Assembly (NCBI GenBank): GCA_947387575.1
Contig: CANDOC010000001.1
Location: 496,001-560,000 of the forward strand
Length of the DNA: 64,000 nucleotides
Direction: 5' to 3'
Source of the DNA: Spongorhabdus nitratireducens
Lineage (GTDB): Bacteria > Pseudomonadota > Gammaproteobacteria > Pseudomonadales > Endozoicomonadaceae
This document shows, one piece after another, positions 41,102-50,395 of the stretch; positions within the stretch are counted from its first letter, which is position 1; every line of letters starts with the position of its first letter. Position numbers and translations under genes: made by a program. The notes beneath the pieces were generated by a model. That model saw nothing but the letters and a program-made list of their open reading frames with translations. It made no database searches and was not told where the DNA came from.

Positions 41102-42057
41102 TATTTTTGTTGCCTTATAAATGAAGCAATAGTGTCTGTCAGCCCGGAAACAACAGGAAGCTCGGGATTGCTGTACGACGGGATCTGGGCGGCCAGTCCG
41201 CCATCAACCTGCTTCAGCACATGGTTCATGCCTTCTATAATCACCAGCCGGGAAGCTGGCAAAGCAGTATTCAACCGTCTGCCGTCTGATACCGGTACCT
41301 GAATATCAGTGGTGCCATAAAGCATCAACACCGGAACCTTTACCCGGGCAACTTCTTCGGCAGGATCATAACGGAACCAGGACATCATATAAGGCTGGAC
41401 ACTGGGGCGGAATAATACGGACAACTCCGGGGGCGTGTGATCAACTGTTCGTCCGGCCAGCAATTCATTAATAATGGTTTGTGTCTGCTCCATCAACGCG
41501 GGCGGCAGTCGGGGTTGCAGTTGCTGCAGGATGACATCCGATGCCCGCCGCCCTGCTCCAGCAACAATAACCAACCCGGCAGCGGATCCGGATTGAGCGA
41601 CAAGTGTACTGATCAGAGCCCCTTCACTGTGCCCCAGTAACCATACCGGACAATCAAACCGGGTCGTCAGCCAGTCCAGCCACAGTCGGGTATCATTCAC
41701 ATAGGTATCAAAGCGAATATCCTGCTCCGACAGTGTGTCGGAAGCACTGGCACCAATCAGTCGTTTATCATACCGAAGTGTTGCGACTCCCTGCCCCGCC
41801 AACGCTTCGGCCAGATATTTCAGGCTGTTATTGTCACCGGGTAGTCCTTTTACATTGCCATTGCGGTCAGTTGGACCCGAACCTGCCACAATCAGTACCA
41901 CAGCTTTGGTTGCCGTTGCGGGTGTCAGCAGTGTTCCGGCCAGTGGCCCGAGGGGAGTATCAAGAATGATCTCTTTATTTTCAGAGACACTGGCATCTGT
42001 TGCCATGGCATGGTTTCCCATCAACAACAGCCACAACAGCGCAAGACAGTTTTTCAT
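41101..42057 (-). CDS. Exported alpha/beta hydrolase
   Basis: A 318-residue protein with a signal peptide (LALLWLLLMGNHAMA). Catalytic elements: IVAGSGPTDRNGN (oxyanion segment), LLGHSEGALIS (Ser nucleophile in G-H-S-E-G), LMLYGTTDIQVPVSDG (Asp) and IIEGMNHVLKQ (His). The sequence is close to the serine aminopeptidase/S9-like hydrolases without the protease N-domain. Substrate unknown. It starts a short operon that continues with the YHS-like and ABM genes. Confidence 0.87.
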   Translation of the reverse strand: MKNCLALLWLLLMGNHAMATDASVSENKEIILDTPLGPLAGTLLTPATATKAVVLIVAGSGPTDRNGNVKGLPGDNNSLKYLAEALAGQGVATLRYDKRLIGASASDTLSEQDIRFDTYVNDTRLWLDWLTTRFDCPVWLLGHSEGALISTLVAQSGSAAGLVIVAGAGRRASDVILQQLQPRLPPALMEQTQTIINELLAGRTVDHTPPELSVLFRPSVQPYMMSWFRYDPAEEVARVKVPVLMLYGTTDIQVPVSDGRRLNTALPASRLVIIEGMNHVLKQVDGGLAAQIPSYSNPELPVVSGLTDTIASFIRQQK

Positions 42058-42209
42058 TATTATCGGGTAGTTTTTTATGAAGTTGCTGACCGTACTTTAC
42101 CCGTTACAAACAGGATTTTCAGCAGTGTTGCTGTTTTGAGGTAAAGTCCGGAATAGCGGTGCTCCTGCTACAGAAAAGCAGGAGCGGAGGGTTTTAAAGG
42201 CCGCAAGCT

Positions 42210-42752
42210 CTAGTAATAGAAAAACACCAGATCCTGACTATAGGCCATGGTCTGATCAAGCCAGTTAAGGAACTGCTGGTGCTGCTCCTCACTTTCAAAC
42301 AGATCAGCCCGATGCTGCAACTTGGCTGACAGCCCGCCAAGTTTATTGCTTATGATACGGTAGACAACCGGATAGTCATCCACCATCGAAAAACCAAGCT
42401 CCCGGCTGAAACTAAAGGCGTGTTCAGCTTCAGGGAAGTCGATCAGAAACTCCGGGTAACGACAGGGGTAGAGGTTTCTGTTATCGAGTGCTTTCGAGTT
42501 CATTGCACAGCGGATCATTTCCTCGAAAATATACCAGCACGTGGTTCCGTCAAGCTGGCTCCGGTCCTGCTCTGTCAGCATGATACGAGCTGTCTCGACG
42601 GCGGGTCTGTCATCCCGCCCGAGGCCGTCCAGGGAAGTAAACCTGGCATGCCGACTTTTGAGGAAACTTTCGGTATAGACCGGATCATTGGCTCCCAGCA
42701 GGGCTTTGACAGAGTCAAAGTCGCACCGGTAACCCATCATTCCATAACTCAT
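42210..42752 (-). CDS. Conserved hypothetical protein (DUF7691-like)
   Basis: A 180-residue soluble protein starting MSYGMMGYRCDFDSVKALLG. The M-S-Y-x-x-x-x-Y opening, the ARIMLTEQ block and the YCWYIFEEM-like segment (TCWYIFEEMIRCA) recall a small family of proteins found with a similar start in actinobacteria and other bacteria; this is only a resemblance. No catalytic motif was found. Confidence 0.65.
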   Translation of the reverse strand: MSYGMMGYRCDFDSVKALLGANDPVYTESFLKSRHARFTSLDGLGRDDRPAVETARIMLTEQDRSQLDGTTCWYIFEEMIRCAMNSKALDNRNLYPCRYPEFLIDFPEAEHAFSFSRELGFSMVDDYPVVYRIISNKLGGLSAKLQHRADLFESEEQHQQFLNWLDQTMAYSQDLVFFYY

Positions 42753-42925
42753 AAATATACTGCTTTGTGATTTTTATTTTAGTCAGGTACCTGACACCCG
42801 ACAGACAGGGGTTTCTACATTGTCTGCATGGTGCCTGTATGGCCTGAAACATTCAGGTCATAGCCTAGCAATTTATATGCCGGATCAAGCCAGACCCGGA
42901 ATCAGTCGTTTTTATTGCTGTCACT

Positions 42926-42952
42926 AACCCCGTGTCTAATGGGGTTTTTGTT
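42926..42952 (+). terminator. Plus-strand terminator-like hairpin
   Basis: AACCCC-9 nt-GGGGTT followed by TTTTG on the plus strand. It reads in the direction opposite to both flanking genes, just beyond the stop of the NADAR gene, so it may stop antisense transcripts. Confidence 0.35.
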
Positions 42953-43520
42953 ATATCGAAACTTCGCCGGCCTTGATCCTGTCGCGTACTTCCATCAGGG
43001 CAAATCCAAGCAAGTTGAGTCCACGCCATAGTTCAGGCTGGCGGCAGGCTTCATCATGCTGATCCAGACCTATTCCCCAGATACGGTCAACCGGGCTTGC
43101 TTCCACCAGAATGTCATCACCGGTTGCCAGCAGAAAATCCCGCAGTTCCGCGTTCTGGCTGAACTTGTTGAGATTGGCCTGGACCACAATTTCAAAGCGA
43201 TGTGCTTCCCATCGTTCGTCAATGAAGCCTCTGACCTTGCGTCCGGCAGCTTTTGCTGCTGCCGGGGTTGTTGCAACCAGCGCTTCGGCAGCTGCGCTCT
43301 CATCATTAAATAACAGCGCCTTGTGGTGCATCATATAGTGTTCAGCCGTTTCGAATGTTCTGCCCTGCTCTTCAAAAGAGGCCGGATACCACTGACTGAA
43401 ACAGCTTTTGGAGACAGCCTGCCCGTTATTGCGGTGCCCCCAGAAAAAGACATATTCAACCTGATGACAGGTTTTGAGATAGTCGCACAGCGATTCTATT
43501 GATCGGGGTTTCACGCTCAT
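42951..43520 (-). CDS. NADAR-family N-glycosidase
   Basis: A 189-residue protein carrying NADAR landmarks: VFFWGHRNNGQAVSKSCFSQ with WYPASFE, the T-A-E-H-Y-M-M-H-H-K-A core, GRKVRGFIDERWEAHRFEIV and DRIWGIGLDQHDEACRQPEL with a downstream WRG-x-N-LLG. YbiA-type NADAR enzymes cleave the N-glycosidic bond of reactive riboflavin intermediates, while other NADAR proteins remove ADP-ribose from nucleobases. No partner (DarT, riboflavin gene) is close, so the substrate is undecided. Confidence 0.9.
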   Translation of the reverse strand: MSVKPRSIESLCDYLKTCHQVEYVFFWGHRNNGQAVSKSCFSQWYPASFEEQGRTFETAEHYMMHHKALLFNDESAAAEALVATTPAAAKAAGRKVRGFIDERWEAHRFEIVVQANLNKFSQNAELRDFLLATGDDILVEASPVDRIWGIGLDQHDEACRQPELWRGLNLLGFALMEVRDRIKAGEVSI

Positions 43521-43611
43521 GGCCTTATCTTCTTAAATCTGATCTGTTTCCAGTCCCGTACCTGCACTACCACCTTACCTTTACATTGTCGTGTTTATCA
43601 ATCCCGGGCAC

Positions 43612-43641
43612 AAAAAAAGCCCCCCTGAAATCAGGAGGGCT
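43612..43641 (-). terminator. Rho-independent terminator of the protease-chaperone operon
   Basis: On the minus strand a 11-bp stem (AGCCCTCCTGA / TCAGGGGGGCT, one mismatch) with a short AT loop is followed by seven Ts. It lies about 20 bp after the stop of the ORF2-like gene. Confidence 0.85.
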
Positions 43642-43660
43642 TTCCATCACTGCGACCCTG

Positions 43661-44203
43661 TTACAGCGGCTGCATCAGATTTTCCAGCAGTTCAATCTTG
43701 ACTGAAGAGAGACCGGATGCCTTGCGCAGGCTGGCATTTACATCCAGCAGATTCACCGACTCATCAGCTTCCAGAATCACCAGCCGGGAGTTACCCATCT
43801 GGCGATAGACTGAAAGACCGTGCTGGTCAGCAAAATCTTCAGCATCAACGCCCCTGTCCAGCAATACCGTAAAGCGCCCGGTTACTGTAACCGGCTGGCC
43901 GGTCACGACACTGGTCAAAGTGGTACCCTTGGTAATCAGTGGCAGCACTTCTTCTGTTTCGACAGCTTCTGCCGCGGTTACCGCGCCATCGTCTTCACGA
44001 ATCGAGAAAGAGCGTACTTTGGGTGCAGCAGCCGGAGCTGACTCTACATAATAACTGCGGTTATTGATGAGTACCGAGTTCTTCTGAACCTCAGCTTTTG
44101 CCGCCGGTTTTTCCGGCGCTTCAATCTTGAGATCCTGGTTGGCAGAGGCTGCAGAAGCGGCCACCACCATAATGGCTAACAGCAGACCATTGGTTGATTT
44201 CAT
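43661..44203 (-). CDS. Exported chaperone/inhibitor of the kexin-like protease (ORF2-type)
   Basis: A 180-residue protein with a signal peptide (GLLLAIMVVAASAASA). After an Ala/Pro/Lys-rich linker, the C-terminal 80 residues (TGRFTVLLDRGVDAEDFADQ, HGLSVYRQMGNSRLVILE, LLDVNASLRKASGLSSVKIE) have the ferredoxin-like beta-alpha-beta pattern of subtilase propeptides/I9 domains. It follows the kexin-like protease gene by 29 bp and precedes a strong terminator. This matches the Aeromonas arrangement in which the protease ASP needs the downstream ORF2 product as an external chaperone. The assignment by gene order and fold is good, but direct homology to ORF2 needs checking. Confidence 0.72.
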   Translation of the reverse strand: MKSTNGLLLAIMVVAASAASANQDLKIEAPEKPAAKAEVQKNSVLINNRSYYVESAPAAAPKVRSFSIREDDGAVTAAEAVETEEVLPLITKGTTLTSVVTGQPVTVTGRFTVLLDRGVDAEDFADQHGLSVYRQMGNSRLVILEADESVNLLDVNASLRKASGLSSVKIELLENLMQPL

Positions 44204-44232
44204 TTTATTATTCTCCCTTTATACTTCCGGCC

Positions 44233-46509
44233 TTACTGCTCGCCCACCAGTTTGTTGGCAAAGTTCTGACCAAAGAGTTTGATCCCCCAGGCCTCCAGCT
44301 TTGAGTTTTCCTTGTTGTTGACAAAAGTAACATCCGGGTTGGCAGACAGGAAGTCCTTGCCATTGGTGTCGATAACCCGCAAGGTCCACGCGCCTTCCGC
44401 CGGCTCGCCGTAGAAGGCGTTACTCAGCAGCATCATGTCCTTGTACATGTACTTTTCTTCCTTCACATCCTTGGCCCAGTCATAGGATGCCATGGTGCCG
44501 GTACGGGCGGTCAGCATAATGCTCTTGGTGCCGGACGGTGAAGTCAGCTCGAAGGCGGTGTCACTACCAACAGAGGATGCTGTTTTTGGTCCTTCCTGTT
44601 CTTTCAGGGTTGAAAGGCCCTCAGAAGTCAGGGTCACCCGGATCTGCACTTCTTCTACGGCACCGTTGCGGCTATCAACATAGATGGTGTGAGTGACACC
44701 GCGGGCATTGTTGTCCGGAACCTCGACATTGGCTTCGGTATCGATCCAGCCGGTTTCACTGTAGTCACCCAGATCCTTGTGATACCGCTCGGCCATGGCA
44801 ACCGCCTTGCCTGCATTGATACGGCCAAAGCCGAACAGGTTGTTGAAGGCGAAGCCTGCAGCGTTGGTAACCCAGCCTTCATGGGCAACATAGTCGCTGT
44901 CGCCAACCGGAAGTACGACCTTGGCATTTTCCGGATCAATCTGATCGGATGTCTTGGCAATAATCCGCTTCACATCACGCCAGGTCAGATCAGGATTGGC
45001 ATCCAGCATCAGGGCAATGGCACCGGAAGTGTTCGGTGCGGCTGAGGAAGTGCCATTAAAGGTCTGAACATAGTTACATTCCTGATCATACTTGGCACTG
45101 GCATCGGATTTGGTACCGTTCAGCGGATAGATATCCCCGTACGGGTAACCCTTGTAGTTAGTGGCATAAAAGTCTTCGTTGATGCTACCACTGTAGCCGA
45201 TTTCACAGCCACTCTGGTCGGTGGTTACCATCGCCGGTTCACGGAAGCCGTACTCACCCGCGGGAGCTGAAACCCACAATGCCGAACCGGCTGTGGAGTA
45301 ACTGGTGTGGGTACCATCAGCATTGTTGGCACCGACAACCAGCTGGTACGGATGGTTATTGCCGGAGTTGATGGCAGCATTGGAACAGGTCAGACCAAAC
45401 TCGGACGCACCGTTCTTTTTACACAGATCCAGCCCAAGCTTGAAAATACGCTGGGACAGGTCGGCGTCGTTGAAGCTGTTTCCGGAGGATTTAACCACCA
45501 GAGCGCCCTTGCCATCCCGCAGGTTCAGTGCCGGGTAGGCATCGATATAGCCGTCAATCTTCTCATCATGATAAACGCCGTTGCTCTGCAGCGGCACTGA
45601 GAAGCCCCAGCTCTTGTTGATGACATCAACGTCGGCGCCCTTGAACATACCGTGAATAGTGGCAGCCGCTTCATCGGTCTGGTTTTTCAGGTAGTTCTGA
45701 CCCAGCAGGGTAGCGTCCGGTGCCACACCCCGGCCACCGATACCGTTACCAGCTTTTGCAGCAATCAGACCGGCGACGCTGGTGCCATGGTCGCCACGTT
45801 TGTCATAGATGTTGGTCGGGTCATTGGAGTCTTCTTCAACAAAGTTGAATGAACCGTCGGCCCGGTAATTGGGTGCCAGATCTTCATGAGCAGCTTCCAG
45901 ACCGGAATCAGTTACGGCAACCACGACGCCTTTACCGGTATAACCACGAACATGGGCAGCAACCACATTCATATCCTGACCTTTGACTCTCAGGTCCGGG
46001 TTATAACTGTAACGTGCGGGATTATTGGCAATATCTTCGTCGTCCAGACCGAAGAATGATTTGGCCCACTCGATATATTTATCCATGCCATCCTGATTCT
46101 GGGCGAATCCGGACTGACCGTTATTCTGCAGATGCCACTGCTGGAAATAGAGTGGATCTGAAGTCATATTGGAAATATTCAAAGTGCCTTCAGACACGAC
46201 CCGATTTCTTCTACCCTGGGTAACGGTAAAATCAACCGAGGCATCTTCGCCGGTTGTAGATACATAACTGAACAGGCCATTTCCAAGACGATGTAAAACA
46301 CCGTGTTTGAAAACAAACTCGTCTTCGGTCTGGTTGATAACATCAGCAAAACTGAGTTTGCTGTTTCGATTCAGTTCAAAGTCCTGAACCAGCTCAAACG
46401 GTTCGCTGACCCAGTGATTCTGGCCGTCAACATCCACTTCTACTTTACAGCCGGCGAGCGCCAGTGCCAGCGCGCTGATGGCAAGGGGTTTTTTTATTGT
46501 TATTGGCAT
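44233..46509 (-). CDS. Kexin-like S8 serine protease with P-domain, lipoprotein
   Basis: A 758-residue precursor with a lipoprotein signal (ISALALALAGC, Cys21). The subtilase domain (residues about 185-540) has Asp201 in VAVTDSGLEAAHEDL, His241 in RGDHGTSVAGLIAAK and Ser488 in TFNGTSSAAPNTSG. A P/Homo B domain at about 570-750 (SETGWIDTEANVEVPD, TLTSEGLS, ELTSPSGTKSIMLTART, PAEGAWTLRVIDT) is the hallmark of kexin/furin and of Aeromonas ASP. The product probably is membrane-anchored or surface-exposed, and may later be released by proteolysis. It should be folded by the product of the next gene. Such proteases cleave after dibasic sites and act on host plasma proteins in Aeromonas; the same role here is inference. 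Confidence 0.93.
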   Translation of the reverse strand: MPITIKKPLAISALALALAGCKVEVDVDGQNHWVSEPFELVQDFELNRNSKLSFADVINQTEDEFVFKHGVLHRLGNGLFSYVSTTGEDASVDFTVTQGRRNRVVSEGTLNISNMTSDPLYFQQWHLQNNGQSGFAQNQDGMDKYIEWAKSFFGLDDEDIANNPARYSYNPDLRVKGQDMNVVAAHVRGYTGKGVVVAVTDSGLEAAHEDLAPNYRADGSFNFVEEDSNDPTNIYDKRGDHGTSVAGLIAAKAGNGIGGRGVAPDATLLGQNYLKNQTDEAAATIHGMFKGADVDVINKSWGFSVPLQSNGVYHDEKIDGYIDAYPALNLRDGKGALVVKSSGNSFNDADLSQRIFKLGLDLCKKNGASEFGLTCSNAAINSGNNHPYQLVVGANNADGTHTSYSTAGSALWVSAPAGEYGFREPAMVTTDQSGCEIGYSGSINEDFYATNYKGYPYGDIYPLNGTKSDASAKYDQECNYVQTFNGTSSAAPNTSGAIALMLDANPDLTWRDVKRIIAKTSDQIDPENAKVVLPVGDSDYVAHEGWVTNAAGFAFNNLFGFGRINAGKAVAMAERYHKDLGDYSETGWIDTEANVEVPDNNARGVTHTIYVDSRNGAVEEVQIRVTLTSEGLSTLKEQEGPKTASSVGSDTAFELTSPSGTKSIMLTARTGTMASYDWAKDVKEEKYMYKDMMLLSNAFYGEPAEGAWTLRVIDTNGKDFLSANPDVTFVNNKENSKLEAWGIKLFGQNFANKLVGEQ

Positions 46510-47135
46510 TATGCTTCCTGAACTGCCAGATTTTAATTGCCAGGCTCAAACATCTCGGGTTTGAAATGTTATGCCTGATCCTTGTTTTGATAATGAAATT
46601 GATTCAATAACAATTTGCCGCAGCCAGATCATTGGCCTTGAAATCAAATATTGAAGCAACCTCAGGGCAGCACAGTATTTGTCATCAAAATTTCAAATTC
46701 AATAGATAGAATTTTGATTATCAGAAGTGACAATTTTTGATTTTATTTCAGAATGGAATCTGTTTTTTTGAATTTTAGTTCCTTTTAAAGAATAAAATTT
46801 CAGCAAGAAATATTGATTATCTTTGAATATTTAGTGTTCGTTTGATTTTTAATTGACTTAAAATAGCTATCTGAATCGTCAATTAAAAATAAAAATTAAA
46901 CGATATTTTATTCAACAAATTTGAATGATTCTGATGCGTTTCAATACAGGATATATTGAATATCTTTGCAGAGTTATCGGACGATATAACTACAAATATG
47001 AAGCAATAATTTTTTTCAAAAAATGGTATTTTTTTCAAAATTCTCCTGATTCGGGGTTTAAAGCAAGCCGGAAACAAACCAGAACAAGGCTGTTAACAGG
47101 TGCCGTTCCAGGGAAACGACACCTATTATACAGTG
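46510..47135. other. AT-rich intergenic region between protease and Prc genes
   Basis: About 620 bp, strongly AT-rich (46560-47060), with runs of A and T and no supported gene. Two short overlapping open frames (46883-47077 minus, 46925-47197 plus) have no ribosome-binding site or domain. The promoter of the protease gene should lie in the part next to 46509. An imperfect hairpin (47098-47124, AGGTG-n-CGTT / AACG-n-CACCT) lies 12 bp beyond the prc stop. Confidence 0.45.
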
Positions 47136-49016
47136 TTAGTCGTGCAAAATCAGGTCGGCAAGTACGGACCTGGCCTCTGCAAGATGACTGTCTCTGACAC
47201 TTCGCCGGTCCAGAGAAGTCATCTGTTCACTGGAAAAAGCGGGTAGTTTAGCGGTGCGCTGTTGATGTTTCTGGCGCAGATCATTGGCTGGCAGACTATC
47301 CGGATTACTGAATCCTGTAACTGCTTCAATTTGGTGTGAAAGATCAGATACCAGGGTATAAGGGATTGGCTGCGGCGGTACTAATGCAGGAAATGCGATA
47401 TCAGGTGTCAGCCCTGCTCCTTCAATCGGTAGACCGGTAACCCGGTAGAGCTCTGCCACAGATAGCTTTAGCTGACCGTGATTCAATGCCTGCATGGTCT
47501 GAAGTGCACCGGCACCAAAGGTTCTGGATCCAACGACTACAGCCTGGCCATAATCCTGCAGTCCGGCGGCCAGCAACTCTGCTCCGGACGCTGTCTGACC
47601 ATCGACCAGTATAACCAAGGGTTTGCTGTACCGGCGGGAACTGTCCTTTGCTATTGGCTGCTGCAGCCTTTTGCGCTCTACAAATTGATAGCACGGGGTA
47701 CTGCCCACAAACAGACCGCAGACATCAGTAACCTGCTGCAACGACCCGCCACCATTACCTCGCAGATCGATCAGCAGACCATCAATCTGTTGCTTGCTGA
47801 ACGAAGCCATCCAGCGACGCACATCCCTTTCAGTACTGATAACATCTTTTTTGCCAGCCTGCTGCGCCTGGAAATCCACATAAAACGACGGAATGGTCAG
47901 AGTGGCAATTTTTAGTGACCGGGAGCCCTGCTTTACCTCGGAAACGGTAGCGCTGACGGCCTGGGCCTGTAGCGCCACCTTTTGCCGGGTCAGAGTGTGA
48001 CGACTGATTTTGCCGGAGAGATTCAGTACCTCGAGTACGACCTGCGAACCAGCCGGCCCACGCAGCTGTTTAACAAAAGTATCGAGATCCATACCGCCGG
48101 TATCGGTCAGTGCCGCTGTTGATGTGGCTTCTCCTACCGCAATAACCCGGTCACCGGGATTCAGGGATTCATCTTGAGCCGCCGAACCTCCCGGTATCAG
48201 GCGGTCAATACGAGGATAGTCGCCCTGCAGAGAGATAACAGCGCCAATACCTTCTGCAGTCGGCAACTCAAACTTGCCCAGCGGAGAATAATAGACACTG
48301 CGGGGATCAAACTGCACCGTGTAGGCGTTGAGCATATCATTGAAGTACTGTTCACGGTCTTTCTGCTTGAGTGTGTTCAGCCGGTTCTGTTGTTGATGCT
48401 GCAACCGTGTCAGGAGTTGCTGGTCGGTCAGCGCAGTAGCCTGCAACTGTTGAATAGAGCCATTGAGCCGCTGCTGCCAGCGTTGCTGCAATCCGGCCTG
48501 ATCCAGAGCCCTGTCAGCTGTTTGCGCTTCAATTTTTGTCTTGCCGGAAGTAGCGGTTCGCTGCTGGTGGATATAATCCAGCGTTAGCAGTGAACCGATA
48601 AAATCTTCCCGCTGTTTGGCACGTTGCTGGTGTTGTTTGGCAATATTGAACAGTGCCCTGAGATCTCCATTACGGAGATTTGTGATAAACCTGTTGTCTG
48701 AATACTCCGCAATATCCTGAATGGTGAAGAATTCATGCTGTGGATCGAGTCGATACAGATAGTGATTCAGATACTGTGCATTTAACTGGTCAGCGTCCAG
48801 TGTATTTTCCCGGTAGTTTATCTTCTCCAGGAGCTGATAAGTGTTAACTGCCGCGATAGCCTGACTCACGTTGGGCTTCAGTGCGGTACTAACAGTCCGG
48901 CCTGTCGATGATGAGGACGACACAGTTGGCGTAGAAGCACAACCGGTCAGTTGCAACAGCAGCGAACAGCCAATAATGCCGAGTCCGGCATGAAGTGTTT
49001 TCTTATTTAATTTCAT
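47136..49016 (-). CDS. prc: Tail-specific-protease-like lipoprotein (S41), catalytic lysine replaced
   Basis: About 626 residues from MKLNKKTLHAGLGIIG with lipobox LQLTGC; an ATG at 49079 would add 21 unlikely residues. N-terminal helical region with many Gln-rich repeats, PDZ domain around GIGAVISLQGDYPRIDRLIP, then the S41 domain. The block VDGQTASGAELLAAGLQDYG matches E. coli Prc SASEIFAAAMQDYG, so the catalytic Ser (aligned with S430) and Asp (D441) are present. The catalytic Lys in TFGKG is Ala here (TFGAGALQ). Prc degrades or trims periplasmic proteins with a Ser/Lys dyad, so this homologue may be inactive or use another base. Its function may then be binding or scaffolding. Confidence 0.8.
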   Translation of the reverse strand: MKLNKKTLHAGLGIIGCSLLLQLTGCASTPTVSSSSSTGRTVSTALKPNVSQAIAAVNTYQLLEKINYRENTLDADQLNAQYLNHYLYRLDPQHEFFTIQDIAEYSDNRFITNLRNGDLRALFNIAKQHQQRAKQREDFIGSLLTLDYIHQQRTATSGKTKIEAQTADRALDQAGLQQRWQQRLNGSIQQLQATALTDQQLLTRLQHQQQNRLNTLKQKDREQYFNDMLNAYTVQFDPRSVYYSPLGKFELPTAEGIGAVISLQGDYPRIDRLIPGGSAAQDESLNPGDRVIAVGEATSTAALTDTGGMDLDTFVKQLRGPAGSQVVLEVLNLSGKISRHTLTRQKVALQAQAVSATVSEVKQGSRSLKIATLTIPSFYVDFQAQQAGKKDVISTERDVRRWMASFSKQQIDGLLIDLRGNGGGSLQQVTDVCGLFVGSTPCYQFVERKRLQQPIAKDSSRRYSKPLVILVDGQTASGAELLAAGLQDYGQAVVVGSRTFGAGALQTMQALNHGQLKLSVAELYRVTGLPIEGAGLTPDIAFPALVPPQPIPYTLVSDLSHQIEAVTGFSNPDSLPANDLRQKHQQRTAKLPAFSSEQMTSLDRRSVRDSHLAEARSVLADLILHD

Positions 49017-49103
49017 TCGGAAGACCAAAGACAAAATAAATAGAACATGCAAATGCTGCTGTTCCGGAAAGCGGCTCAATATTTTCCTGACGGCAGGGCT
49101 GGT

Positions 49104-49556
49104 TTAGTAAAGCCACCCTGCCCTGAAAGAAACGCCGACAACAACAAAAAGAATCGAAAAGATGGTAACCGGAATAATATGCCAGGCCATATCCAGCAGC
49201 TTGTCAGCAGACAGGTTCGGTATAACCCGGAATCGGGCATCCAGGGCAAAGCAGAAGGTCAACCCAAGTAATAACAGTTTGGCGGCAATACCGTGGGCCA
49301 GCGGGTTGGCAAAATTAAACCACTGACTGATATCCGGCAGCAGGTTATAAGCCAGCATCAGTCCGGTAACAATCTGTACGATCAGGGCCGGCATGCCGAT
49401 TCTTTCATAGACCGATTCAAATGCCAGTAACTGCTCCGGTGATCGTTCCCTCAGCACTTTGGGCAGCACAACGACCGAGAGGACAATATGACCACCGGTC
49501 CAGATAGTGGCAGCGAGGATATGTAGCAGAAGTAGCAGGCCGTACAAAGTATTCAC
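49104..49556 (-). CDS. CopD-like/DUF4149-type membrane protein
   Basis: A 150-residue protein with four membrane segments: MNTLYGLLLLLHILAATIW, HIVLSVVVLPKVL, ERIGMPALIVQIVTGLMLAY and IIPVTIFSILFVVVGVSF. The first-helix His and Trp (HILAATIWTGGH) match the copper-resistance CopD domain. It may bind haem or copper in the inner membrane; function is not established. It lies about 90 bp upstream of prc, on the same strand. Confidence 0.78.
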   Translation of the reverse strand: MNTLYGLLLLLHILAATIWTGGHIVLSVVVLPKVLRERSPEQLLAFESVYERIGMPALIVQIVTGLMLAYNLLPDISQWFNFANPLAHGIAAKLLLLGLTFCFALDARFRVIPNLSADKLLDMAWHIIPVTIFSILFVVVGVSFRAGWLY

Positions 49557-49620
49557 CCGGAAAGTAATAAGGAAGTGAACTGCCGGCTGAAATCAGTTCC
49601 GGCAGTAAGTGACTACGAGA

Positions 49621-50280
49621 TTATATCAGCCCGGCCTGCAGCTGATTAGTGATATGGTACAGTTCTTCCCGCTCTTCCGGGGTTCTGAAGGTTAGTACCA
49701 GCACCAGTGCGTACCCCTTGACGATAATGGCGGTATACTCCTGATAAATTGTCCTGGAACCTACCTTCAGGCTTGCCGGCAAAACATCAAAAGTCGTGTT
49801 ACCTAATGTCCGTTCAAACCCGCTTTCAAAGTGATATTCCATACTGCTGTTCTGCAGCATTCTTTTTACAATGAAAAGATAGTCACTTCCCCGATTGATA
49901 CCGGGGAACCCTGCTATATGCTCGGCGGCAGAGGCAACGCTGGGATTGGATTCAACCGGTGTTCCCGTTTCATATTTCGAAAAGGCAAACAGGTTGAGGG
50001 TTCTGGGTACAGCTGCCTTGAGTCTCTTTTTCAGGTTCTCATCATCACCGGCCAGCAGATCAACGCCTTCCTTCTGTATTTTTTGTATTTGGGCAGGGGT
50101 TTTTACAGACCAGCCTTTGGGTATAACAATCGAGAAGTCGAGATAATCGTTCTGGTAACGGCCGGCAGGGGTTATTACGCCATCGTCTATTTGCTGGACT
50201 GCGGCCACACTGTTGCCAGCCAGCAGCAATGAACAAAGGGTGAAAACGAAAGCAGTCTGAAGCTTCCTGATGTTAAACAT
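49621..50280 (-). CDS. Exported protein of unknown function
   Basis: A 219-residue protein with a signal peptide (TAFVFTLCSLLLAGNSVAA). The mature part begins with an alternating pattern GRYQNDYLDFSIVIPKGWSV like PsbP/DUF-type small periplasmic domains, and contains FLFAFSKYE-like beta strands. No catalytic motif. It shares an orientation with the CopD-like gene after 65 bp. Function unknown. Confidence 0.7.
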   Translation of the reverse strand: MFNIRKLQTAFVFTLCSLLLAGNSVAAVQQIDDGVITPAGRYQNDYLDFSIVIPKGWSVKTPAQIQKIQKEGVDLLAGDDENLKKRLKAAVPRTLNLFAFSKYETGTPVESNPSVASAAEHIAGFPGINRGSDYLFIVKRMLQNSSMEYHFESGFERTLGNTTFDVLPASLKVGSRTIYQEYTAIIVKGYALVLVLTFRTPEEREELYHITNQLQAGLI

Positions 50281-50324
50281 ATGGATCCTTTATGATTATT
50301 AAAATGTGCCAGTCCGGCGATTAA

Positions 50325-50359
50325 CAAAAACCGACTCATAACGCGCCCCCATGAGTCGG
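50325..50359 (-). terminator. Rho-independent terminator after the DUF2569 gene
   Basis: On the minus strand CCGACTCAT / ATGAGTCGG (9 bp, 11-nt loop) is followed by TTTTTG. It lies 37 bp downstream of the stop of 50396-51394. Confidence 0.75.
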
Positions 50360-50395
50360 CTCAGGTAGTGAATTTATACCACTTTATATATCACT

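Noticed and set aside
46883-47197. Two short overlapping open frames in the AT-rich spacer
   Set aside because: Low-complexity AT-rich sequence with no ribosome-binding site. They overlap each other on opposite strands.
49016-49079. Upstream ATG (49079) as start of prc
   Set aside because: The extension (MSRFPEQQHLHVLFILSLVF) has no Shine-Dalgarno and would place the lipobox about 46 residues from the N-terminus, outside the range for a lipoprotein signal.
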